Shown here one piece after another: positions 51,034 to 60,879 of a stretch of DNA of 64,000 nt. A model generated the notes under the pieces. The model was not told the origin of the DNA and made no database searches. It saw nothing but the letters and a program-made list of their open reading frames with translations. The position numbers were made by a program, and so were the translations under genes. The stretch is from Echinostoma caproni (Eukaryota > Platyhelminthes > Trematoda > Plagiorchiida > Echinostomatidae), in the NCBI GenBank assembly GCA_900618425.1, contig UZAN01039884.1:1-64000 (forward strand), written 5' to 3'. The stretch's first letter is position 1, and every line of letters begins with the position of its first letter.

Positions 51034-52237
51034 CTGAAAAACCTGGAGAATACCCGTCAGAACTTTAAACAAACCTAACACACATTTGAGCGCGATTTGT
51101 GTATTGCAAGCACAATTGAGTTTATTCTTTACTTTAAAGATCCCACAATTAAGGGCTTCAGTTGGACATAAATCCCAACCAGGATTGGCACACTTTTAAG
51201 CCGGATTGTTTCAATCGCATTGGCTCAAATGCGTCAAATCATTTGGCATATTCGTTTTTTCCCTCTTTGCTTCAATTTTGGTTCTTTGTTTACAGTGCTC
51301 CGCACGCGGTTTTCATTAATTGCTTCGCCCAAAATTTCAATAACTATGTATGGTTCTTGACGTCCAGTTTTTCATCTGGCCAATTCCATGAGGCTAGATT
51401 TCAGACTCCACGATCAACTGGTTATCAAATAAACTAGATATTCACTACTTCTTCGTAAGTCCCTTTAATCACAAGAAGAACAACGGAATATCTTAACTGG
51501 CGAAGTCAATATCCTATACTTATATTGGATTGATGAGAATGGTACAATGAGCTGAGGTTAAAAAGTTTGTTTTGGTTCAATCCCCGTTTTACATGTCAGT
51601 CACAAAACTGAATAATCCAACTAAGCCATTTTTGTAATTATTCAACTTCACTATTTTATTCAAACCACATCTAACTTTCTAATTATTATAAATGCTATTT
51701 ATTTGTTGATAGATTAGCTTGTTTCACAAACAGTTTAATTGTTTCATAGTAGAAGCAGACGGTCTCTCGGAGTTTCTTAACGATTTTCCCTCACAAGAGT
51801 GTCACCAATATTCATTCACCCATTTGGATCAAAAACATGGTTGGAAGTCATTTTAAATCTGGTGTCATTAAACTCGTCGTCTCTTAAAGTAACACAGAAA
51901 CAAAATCGCAAAACTGCTATCACAAAGCATCAGAACTTATGGGTGATAAGAGTGTATCTACAGATCTGAGGGTTCACTTTGGCAGTTTTGACTGGAATCC
52001 TATTTCTTTACACAATCATAAATGTGTTTGGAAAAGTAATTCCTCATCTAAACAAATGTCCGCGGCCCGCTTGAAAGACTGCATTCTTGTTTGCACACTT
52101 TCGACGGAATGTAATTTTTGTACGCACACAATAATCAGAAACAACAGCTTGACTGTGGTAGGTAATACGGCTGACTCATACAATCAACGTAGTTTTTGTC
52201 TCTCAGACTGACTAAGGCGTCTTGAGTGCGAAAAGTG

Positions 52238-52348
52238 ATGAAGGTGTTGGGTGGAGTGGCTTCTGTGAGCAGTTTGTTCATCTGCCTCGACATCTTCTTG
52301 ATTCTCTTGTACTTCCTAGCTCTGGCCGACATTGCGGCAAAAATGTAA
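52238..52348 (+). CDS. Candidate small hydrophobic peptide
   Basis: The 36-residue frame begins MKVLGGVASVSS and is followed by an almost uninterrupted hydrophobic stretch (LFICLDIFLILLYFLALA). It would be a single membrane span or an uncleaved signal sequence. A frame this short can occur by chance, and it overlaps longer frames on both strands. Confidence 0.15.
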   Translation: MKVLGGVASVSSLFICLDIFLILLYFLALADIAAKM

Positions 52349-52671
52349 ACAGACTGACCGCATTGACATCAAGCACGACTTTTGTGTCTCTGCTCTCCTC
52401 CTTTCTTTCTCGCACTCTCTTGTCAAGCCAAGGCCACTTGAGTGTGTACAATCGGAAGCCGACACGGATGCGACGGATGGAGAAAGATGTTCATGATCCA
52501 AACGGTCAGAGCTTGAACGTCATCATTTCGCAAATTGATCATTTTAAAGAGTGGCTCACGAGTTTCAAAATACGTATGTCAATGAGCATCATGGATACAA
52601 AAGGTCAATATGTATACGATTTATTTTAACTTATGAGTGGCCGTGTTTGTAATCATGTTTATTGATGAATC

Positions 52672-52995
52672 CTACTGGATAAGTAATTTAATAGACTGAT
52701 AAATGAAGATCGCAGTACGAATGATAAGAAAGTAGCTAAGGCAGGTTGTTTTATAAATAATCCTACATGGTAGTCTCCAGTACATATTTCCATCAGTAGT
52801 TACATATAATTCACGATAATAATAATTGCTGATTTGGTCGGTGTGATCGACACGAAACAACAAAGTGTACAATTCAAATACATCTTGCACCGAATACCAA
52901 TTACCCGTTTGGTAATGCCATTTAAATATAGGTCCATTAAGAGTGAGATGTGTGCACGCGACAAGACAAACTCCTACGAGAACAACCAAGATCAT
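52672..52995 (-). CDS. Candidate secreted or membrane protein, unknown family
   Basis: From the ATG at 52,995 the minus strand is open for 107 residues. The start, MILVVLVGVCLVACTH, looks like a signal peptide with likely cleavage after Ala or Cys. A polar, Tyr-rich segment follows (FKWHYQTGNWYSVQD, NYYYRELYVTTDGN) and then a second hydrophobic stretch near the end. A possible donor (CAT|GTAGGA) after YWRLP would remove the second stretch and leave a secreted first exon. No family is recognised. Confidence 0.27.
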   Translation of the reverse strand: MILVVLVGVCLVACTHLTLNGPIFKWHYQTGNWYSVQDVFELYTLLFRVDHTDQISNYYYRELYVTTDGNMYWRLPCRIIYKTTCLSYFLIIRTAIFIYQSIKLLIQ

Positions 52996-53789
52996 TCGGT
53001 ACAAAATGAGCTTCCCTAGTAATAATGAAGTAGTTTAAAAATTATGAAAATAGAGCATACCCCCAAATAAAGAAGACATGGGCTACGCCAGCTACTCAAA
53101 AAGGAGATGGTTAGCGACTGTACACGTGCAGCAAAAATATTCCCTTGATCACTGTAATCATACAGTTTCAGTCCAGCGGAACGTTTGTAGAATCTTTTCG
53201 GGAAGAAAGTAGATAAAGGGCAGAAATTAAAACATTCAGGGCCGCTGAAAGATGAATGGAACATGGGAAACAATATAATATCAGTTTTGATAACAAGGGT
53301 GACTTGTGTTTTGATTTTTGCCGGGGAGGGTATTTTTGATGTGTGTTGTACGAGATAAACTATGTGGTTTGAGGTGTCACCATCAGGCGGACTGAGAAAA
53401 ATCACGCAACCCGTCAAAACATTGTGGGATTTTTAAGGATTCCGGGTCTAGTGGCGATGAAATCAGAGCGACAAAGTTCCAACTGATTTCCTAGCTTACA
53501 AATTAAAAGTGAGACTAAACTATAGGTCGAAAAAGCAATTATACAACTCGGTATAAAACACGGTTTGGGCAGACAACAAAAACTGGCAGCAAATATGTTG
53601 CACTTGACATGGTACTATCAGCAGTTGTTNAACGTACAACCAAGTTAGCGGCTTTGAGTCATCAAACAATGAAGGTTAATTTACCATAACATAACGGTGA
53701 TGCAGTAAAAGGCATGCAACCGTAGAAATGTATAACAAACTTTCAGGAAGTTGTCCTTGACCATGCAAATGCTGCTGGGAAAATACATT

Positions 53790-53852
53790 TATTGGGAAGA
53801 TGGGGGCGATAGCGGCATTCGAACTCAAGACCCCCAGTGCGTTATTTCGACT
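53790..53852 (-). mobile_element. Truncated tRNA-like SINE fragment at gap edge
   Basis: On the minus strand GGGTCTTGAGTTCGAATGCC gives a B-box-like GAGTTCGAATGCC, as in the SINE heads, followed by GCTATCGCCCCC. The other half would fall inside the adjoining assembly gap. Confidence 0.35.
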
Positions 53853-54342
53853 NNNNNNNNNNNNNNNNNNNNNNNNNNNNNNNNNNNNNNNNNNNNNNNN
53901 NNNNNNNNNNNNNNNNNNNNNNNNNNNNNNNNNNNNNNNNNNNNNNNNNNNNNNNNNNNNNNNNNNNNNNNNNNNNNNNNNNNNNNNNNNNNNNNNNNNN
54001 NNNNNNNNNNNNNNNNNNNNNNNNNNNNNNNNNNNNNNNNNNNNNNNNNNNNNNNNNNNNNNNNNNNNNNNNNNNNNNNNNNNNNNNNNNNNNNNNNNNN
54101 NNNNNNNNNNNNNNNNNNNNNNNNNNNNNNNNNNNNNNNNNNNNNNNNNNNNNNNNNNNNNNNNNNNNNNNNNNNNNNNNNNNNNNNNNNNNNNNNNNNN
54201 NNNNNNNNNNNNNNNNNNNNNNNNNNNNNNNNNNNNNNNNNNNNNNNNNNNNNNNNNNNNNNNNNNNNNNNNNNNNNNNNNNNNNNNNNNNNNNNNNNNN
54301 NNNNNNNNNNNNNNNNNNNNNNNNNNNNNNNNNNNNNNNNNN
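53853..54342. other. Assembly gap (490 N)
   Basis: This is a run of undetermined bases. Frames crossing it are artefacts. Isolated single N also occur at 7,677, 34,385, 38,648, 45,905, 53,630, 57,394, 58,767 and 61,099. Confidence 0.98.
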
Positions 54343-54699
54343 CCGGCATAAACGATTAAATGTGACCAAAATTAGGGCTACTGTTTGATGGATGTAAAAT
54401 AGTAGTAGAATAGTGCATATGCTGCACAAATTTAATGAAGATGGAAAATTTTGACGACAATCTGAATTTGGGAGATCTCGAGGCTATAAATTAAATAGGC
54501 TACCGAAGAGGAAGTTCAGATAGGTCGAAGATGTAAACAGGTAAGTTCTTCGGTTAAAGAAAGATAATAGCTCTACAGTTTTTAAACCGGGGATTCCAAC
54601 CGTTACGGAAATTCACCCCATAAAGACACCCCACAAAACACAATCGAGTAGCATTCATATGTGATTAGTAAGTCCTGTACTGAGATGTTCAAAACGAGT

Positions 54700-55400
54700 A
54701 AGAGAGGTGGAATCTTTTGATGTCATTCATTATTTTTTCGGATAAACTCTCCTTAATAACCAATTTCCATCTCATCTACAGTGCACTTGGTTCCTTGATC
54801 TTCATAATTTACCGGTCCCATTGTAAAAATAATTCTATAGACGCCTTGTTGATTATAACTGCATGTTCACTAACGATGATCCATGAATTGAGTTACGTGC
54901 GTTTTCAATCCCCTGGGTATGACACACTTGTAAACCCCACTCGAACATTGGATTTGTTCTTTTAGCGTGAAAGCGCTTGCGAGGCAAAGGTCTGTGTTCT
55001 CCAGTATGTTTTTGATCCTCGTGCGCCTTTAATTTGTGACTCTTCACTGATGTTTTTTGTACGTATCCGAAATCCTAGACATTGTACGCGTTCATGTGCT
55101 TGTCTTTTTATTTCGGTAACTCGGTCTTATTTACCAGGAAAACGTTTGTCATCGCATGACGCAGAACACTGTGTTTGGGAAAACTTACATGAAAACTGTT
55201 TTAAATTTAGGGTATATTGTTGATGATCGAGATCAAACGGTTTCCGCTCATGGTTCTGCATACAGCATTTTTACTTGACATTACTTGAACTTATCTCAGT
55301 CGGATGAAATTCGCAACGCCAGGAAAGGGGTTACATTTTTCTGCAACAAGAAAGCGGATTTACCAAATCCTTTTACCGCTCCGGGTTCTACATAAGAAAT
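54700..55400 (+). mobile_element. Possible LINE endonuclease-to-RT linker relic
   Basis: The frame around 54,850-54,963 ends VNPTRTLDLFF, resembling the PTR..LDL.. motif before the SDH block of LINE endonucleases. A frame near 55,315-55,393 (RNARKGVTFFCNKKADLPNP) resembles the linker preceding the reverse transcriptase. No SDH or reverse transcriptase motif is convincing, so this is tentative. Confidence 0.3.
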
Positions 55401-57060
55401 AAACAAAACAGTGTTGTTCAGTCATTAATAATGGAGTGCAGCAACTCGTTACGCCATGGTTAAAGCTTTATTCACTCTCAGCTTTGATTGATGCAGTTTG
55501 GTAATACTGAATTGGCCTATGGTTATCCTTTGCACCGTGTCGAGTGTTAGAACAATGACATTATCTGCATAAGCAGCATGTTTATTCATGTATGTTGATT
55601 TACGCATTGTAATTCCAGAAAGCAATGCATAAGATTGATCATTTTTGTTTTGCAACAGTCGATAAGTCGTTTCGTTTTACAAGGTGATCCAAGAGGTAGT
55701 ACCTGAACGATGTGATTCATGCTCGTATGATAGCAGATTTGGGGTCCTGAGTGATCGCTCAACCGTGGGATATCCAGTGGTCTATTAATTGCATTGATGT
55801 TTTTGAAACAAGAGGTAGCTGAACACGCTAGGTATGTGCAGTTTGAGCAGGAAATGTTTTTGGAGGTGTGGGTGGGGTAGAGGAATATTTGATGTATACG
55901 TTGCGTATTCAGTGACCATCCACAGTAGAGAACCGAACCGAGAATCAAATCATAATTCCCAATAGAGCCAATTCACATCACATTTTTGGCCTGTCACTAT
56001 GTGCTGCTTGGCCCAGGAATGCTTAGGCCCACTGTCTCAAATGAAATAAAACTTTTTGGTTTAGTCCATTGGACATTTAAAGCCTGATTGTCAGTGCATC
56101 GATGCACACTGACAGATCATTTCTGCAGTGCTCTATGGCGACTGTTACACGAAACCTGTGAACAAATTACAAAGAGGTGCTTAAGAAACGAGAGTCACAT
56201 CGGTTAGTTTCATAATGCTTCAAGGCTAAAAGCATTCTATTGCACTCGGTACAACCAAAGCTGAACGCCTAATAGTAATGTTGAATCGCAGGTTTTCAAA
56301 AAAATTGGAGCGCGATGAAGGCCACGTGAATTAGAATCAAATGTGTGGTACTTAAACCAGTAGAAAAAACCAAGCGATAAACGTGAGCTGAATGCATAAG
56401 GTTGTGGATACTGGGGTCCGTTCAATATTCCCTGATCTCTACTGTTGTTGAGAATGGACATAAGCACTGCCAAACACGATCACATCAGTATAAGCATATG
56501 CTCAAACTGTTGGGAATCTTTTCTGTAGTTCAGGGAACGTTTTAGTTCCATTATTTACAAACATTCAGAATAGCAAGCACCGTTGCGGAACAAATTCAAG
56601 AACGCAACACATGGCCATTGCCCGTCGCAGCTCATCACGAAGAGAAACGTGATCGCATCTGCAAAGTAATGCCATTTTAAAAGCGAACTCAAAGTACACC
56701 TATTCAGTGTTCACTATTAGATATTTCATATAATTTGTCGTCATCGTCTATCTATACAATGCAAAAATGTAAACACTTCCCCAGTTACTGAGCTCTTTAG
56801 GAATGGACGGAGCCATATTTCTGCTTCATGCATTTAGATTATTTTAATTGATCTGTATCTACTGGAAACTGTAAAAACAGCCTGCAGACACAATTGTTTA
56901 CCCGGAAATTTGTCGAGTTTAATTTAGATTAAGGGTTTGCCGGAATGGGGTTGAAATAGCTGCAAGAAATGGTAGATATGGGAATAGGCCAAATATCGTT
57001 TTGATAAATCATTGGAATTTCTGTCACTGCATAGCATTTTGATATCCTTTCTAGGCATCA
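55400..57060. other. Anonymous sequence
   Basis: No supported gene. A small inverted repeat (TGTCAGTG, ten bases, CACTGACA) lies near 56,090-56,115. Confidence 0.4.
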
Positions 57061-57069
57061 AGAATTATC

Positions 57070-58860
57070 CCAATGACGAACCTAAATTGCGTAATTTTCA
57101 TCATGTGGCATAATCAAAACTTTCGTCATTACGAAAAAGATGCAAATACATTTAATGTAGTAGGAGAAAGAATCATCCATAAAACTTGCCATCACAAAAG
57201 ACGTATGTATGATTGCATCAAAATAAGAAATCATATCTTGACAGAATTGATGTTGGCTATCGATTTCGCATACTCTCATTCAGCTGCAAAAGCACATGTA
57301 TGTGATCATGTCAAACGGAGAAACCAGTTCCGTGTTCCTAGAACATGTCACCATAACCTACTGACACAAGATCATATAAACTCAATGAAAGAANGAACTG
57401 GAACGGAGCAAGTCAAGTTTGCTTATGAAGCCGGATAAAGGTTCCGAAGTTGTCATTCTCAATAAGGAATGTTGTGTCAAAAATGAAACAAATGGATCAT
57501 ACTCATTTTTAACTGGATTCAAAAGTCAAAGACAAAACTGTAGGTTTAGAAAAAGTACCCATGCTACTTCAAAGCGATCCTGAGAGAAAGATGCGATTCA
57601 CATAAATTCTTTAATTAAACTGAGACTTCGGGATTGACACATAACGAGAATGATGAAATAGCACACAAACGTGCGCACTGTTTGGCAAAGCGCACTAATC
57701 CAATAAGTGCCAAGCTGCCTAAGTTTGGAATGAAAAACTCTTCTCAAATAAAAGAAGTAATAACAGACGTAGATTACCACGATTGTGTCCTTACTTCCTG
57801 TGAAATTAAATCGTTGTTCACAACTAACCGCGACGAAGAAGTCATGAACAAATATGCCGGTGAAATAGGTTTCCTCGCGAGTGATTTGAAAACCCTGCTG
57901 AATTTTTGTTCGCGACGTACCTTTTGTAATCAATGGAAATATCTATAAACAGGTTGAAGGTGTAGCTATCGGTAGCCCTTTGAGGCTAATTCTAGCTGGC
58001 ACATTTTTGTAAACCTCAGAAATCAAACTGAAGAGAAAGTGAATTCGATAATATATAGATGATGTCATGATATCATGATTATTGCGAGCAACAAAAAAGA
58101 TTTTACGACGTTATTTATCAAGCTGATTTCGTTGCATCCCAATATCAAACTGACAATACTATGTGAAGCAGATTTCCAACTGTTGACTTGCTACTCCATC
58201 GATTGTCAGACGGGAATCTTCAAATAGTCACGTATCGTAAGCCGACGTGGACAGGACAAAAGCTACTCTTCTGTTCTATACAATACAAACGTGATCTGGT
58301 AGGTACTCCATTCCAGAGAATTCGCCAAATATGTAACCTAAAAGTCCTGTCAGATGAACTATAGACTGATTGACTAGACAGTGGCTGTCGTCCTATATTC
58401 ATTTACAAGCAGGGTAACGCGATAAACATGAGGCCCAGTTCCCTATTAACTATCAAGAAAAACGTCTACGTGGAAATACCATTCAAAGGAGAGGATGGGA
58501 CAACTAAGGGAACTCATCGTTTAATGCATGCGCCGGAAGAAAGGTGCTATGCCGCTAGATTGATGATTGTCTATTGGACATTTCTTAGTATCACTCGAAC
58601 TACTCTGAATCAAGAAGAAGTTGTTACCTCGGTCTGTATATATTCATTTCATATCAAATTTGTATCGAAGGAACAGAAAGTCATTTATCGATTATAATGT
58701 GTGATCACGTGGGGAAACGACCTGGTTTTCTTAGAGGGAACTGTCATCCGGTCACCGAATAGACGANGTTTCGAGTCATTACGAGACCTCGACGTTCACG
58801 GATTTTGTTACGTTCGGGAGAGATAATTATTCAACGCTTGAAATTACAATTGTATCCAAA
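57070..58860 (+). mobile_element. Penelope-like element, broken reverse transcriptase and GIY-YIG region
   Basis: PLE landmarks appear in order, in changing frames. LMKPDKGSEVVILNKEC (57,422-57,472) is the N-terminal DKG motif. SCEIKSLFT (57,796-57,822) corresponds to the D-x-SLFTN catalytic motif A, with Asp replaced by Glu. YKQVEGVAIGSPL (to 57,982) and YIDDVM (58,052-58,069) are the GSPL and YxDD motifs. TYRKPTWTGQ with YKRDLV (58,229-58,297) is the thumb region. KKNVYVEIPFKGED (58,452-58,494) is the connector. An RSPNRR-like remnant of the GIY-YIG YIGRTNRR motif is near 58,748-58,766. The upstream part from 57,070 is open and includes a basic His/Arg-rich segment. Stops and frameshifts make it inactive. 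No terminal hammerhead was found beside it. Confidence 0.8.
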
Positions 58861-59202
58861 ACATTTGTGGCTCAATTGATGTTGTCATGATGGTGATGAT
58901 GTCACGCTTGACGCCACCCTACCTGTTGTGTGGCATGATACTCCCTCTCCTTCTCTCCACACCTCACTGTCACCACATTGTTTGAACCAGTTGAATTCCG
59001 TATCAAAATCTGTCTTCTAACTTGACAATAACCCCTAACCCAATCGAAATCACGCAAACTCATTTGTTCATCACCTTGTTGAAATGACTCATTTCAACTC
59101 CCGTGTTTTTTCGTTTGACACAATCTTATAAATGGTCTTTTACAGCTGAATGAGAGCACGCTAAATGGATGGCCAATATTGATCTCGCCCACATGTCTTG
59201 AG

Positions 59203-59375
59203 CAGTGGTGGTCAAGTGGTTAGGTCACCAACTTGTGACCCGTGAGTCAAGGGTTCGAACCGCTCCACCGCCGCCGGTCTTCCCAGGCAGCCTTGGGATG
59301 GCTGTGACCCCCCCCCATGCCTGAATGTTGACTGTATATTGTATATGCAATGAATAAAAAAGAAGTAAAAAGAAA
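59203..59375 (+). mobile_element. SINE-B copy, plus strand
   Basis: A-box TGGTCAAGTGG is at 59,209-59,219 and B-box GGTTCGAACC at 59,252-59,261. A GC-rich body with a run of nine C (59,308-59,316) and a 3' end AATAAAAAAGAAG follow. Apparent protein frames over it are translation artefacts of the SINE. Confidence 0.85.
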
Positions 59376-59819
59376 TGATTATTACTGTTGTGTTGAACAA
59401 ATGGATACCGGGAAAGAATGTTTTACTAATATATAACTGATAATGGACTATTAACCGAGTAATACAAAAGATGAATTGGTGGAAAAGAAACCCATTAGGT
59501 CTGTGAACTGCTCAGTAATTTAGTGCGTTTAAGGTTCCCATTATTCACTGATTCACAGTTGTTTCGTTAGGCTGAATAAGTTTATATTTTCACGCAAAAC
59601 ATTTACTAATCTGAGAATACAAATACCAACGTATCCCCTATGTGTAGTGGAACCTCTGCAAATTAATTTTTGAGGAAAACAGTTGCTGCATCTGGCTTCC
59701 TCGTTTGTACCACACTTGAAAAAAAGTAAAAGCACATTGCCATTACAAACAATCAATTATATTGGTACCTAGGGGGTGGGGTGTGTAAGAACGCCTAAGG
59801 TTTTCTTGAACAAATAGCC

Positions 59820-60155
59820 ACTGTCAAAAACAAATCCATCTATGACAAGGTAGGATATTTCGTCGTGTGCAGCACATGGAACTCCCTACCAGCTCACGTT
59901 GTCTGTGCCCCAACATTAGTATCATTCAAGCGTCAGCTTGATGATGCCCTGGAAAACGTTACATTTCAACATCCAACTACATAACATTCTCCTGTGCTCG
60001 TCAAAACATTACTTTACTACTTTACTTTCATGGACTTACTGTGATATTGTGATTCTTCATCCGAACCAATGTGTAAACACCCTATGGGATTTGTAAAAGC
60101 GAAGTCTTTGTAAGTTATATCCGATAATAAAAATTTGAATTTGAATTTGAATAGA
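59820..60155 (+). mobile_element. 5'-truncated LINE 3' end with hexamer tail
   Basis: A frame near 59,861-59,970 reads STWNSLPAHVV then PTLVSFKRQLD, the conserved C-terminus of CR1-like LINE ORF2 (WN.LP..VV..P....FK..LD). After the stop comes a short 3' untranslated part with the AATAAA-like GATAATAAAAA, then a tail of about three GAATTT repeats (60,133-60,152). The tail and 5' truncation are typical of target-primed reverse transcription. This fragment is better preserved than the 25-27 kb LINE. Confidence 0.75.
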
Positions 60156-60771
60156 TTCGCTAAATTGGCGTGCACATTTCATATGATAGAAGTGCATGTA
60201 CTCTTATGAATGTAAATGCCAAGTTTTGTTTGATTTTTTATTTAGTTTTGTATCAAGTCCAAACTGAGGAAACGTTTGCGTGCACCACCCAAAATTGTTT
60301 CTATGGTACGTTTACTTCATGATGGCACGGTTGTGGGACCAATGCATTTGAGTGTGGTGTGGACACAATTCCATATCCAGATAACTGGCCATTACAAAAT
60401 AGGTTCAGAAAACTTTTGTATGAAATAACTGATTGACGTTCATCAATGTTTGGCCTAATGCACTGATAGCGGGGGTGGAGCTTGGAACATTTACGTCGCT
60501 TTTACTAAGCGCAGTCGTTAGTGCTCCCACTTCCTCACGTCATACAGGGCGATGGAACCCTTGACCTTATATATGGGAGGCCAGGTATTTGCCCACAAGA
60601 CAACGCTGCAAACCATTTCAAACTTAGTATGCAAAAGATATAGCCCAACCTATCTTTGCCGGCTTGTTGCGGACACCACACCTCGTTCAACTATTAGTAC
60701 TGGCCACCATATTTATGACTCAGCGAGAAACAGTTCGTACCTGAACACTTGTTATATTTGATACCACTATA

Positions 60772-60872
60772 TGGTGGATGATGAGATCGAACTAGATGGA
60801 AACACCTTTGCAATGCCTCCTATCTTTTTTCATCCACTCTTGGTTTGCTCGGTGCTCTACGAGCTCCCCGAT
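60772..60872 (+). mobile_element. Diverged SINE-A relic (copy 8)
   Basis: From ATGATGAG (60,778-60,785) the sequence follows the SINE-A hammerhead and tail in order: AACTAGATGGAAACACC, then CAATGCCTCC, then the tail CTTTTTTCATCCACTC and TTTGCTC. It keeps most of the positions over about 90 bp without large gaps. The head is not recognisable. Stem II positions have changed in a way that still pairs (ATC with GAT), although the core C is now A and the G-C pair at the base of stem II is lost. Confidence 0.45.
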
Positions 60873-60879
60873 ATTACTT

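Noticed and set aside
51162..51437. Overlapping plus- and minus-strand frames, the minus one containing a C2-like PYIVIEILGE
   Set aside because: No good acceptor precedes the minus-strand stretch and an in-frame stop lies directly upstream. The resemblance is too short.
51530..51600. GGTTCAATCCCCG, a good tRNA B-box match
   Set aside because: No cloverleaf, acceptor stem or convincing A-box could be built around it. Not a tRNA gene.
53510..53550. GTGAGAC...GGTCGAAA string resembling the SINE-A hammerhead
   Set aside because: Only the stem II-like part and GAAA match. Stem I, the cleavage site and the SINE tail are absent.
53751..54429. Open frames of 174-202 codons
   Set aside because: They consist almost entirely of N from the assembly gap.
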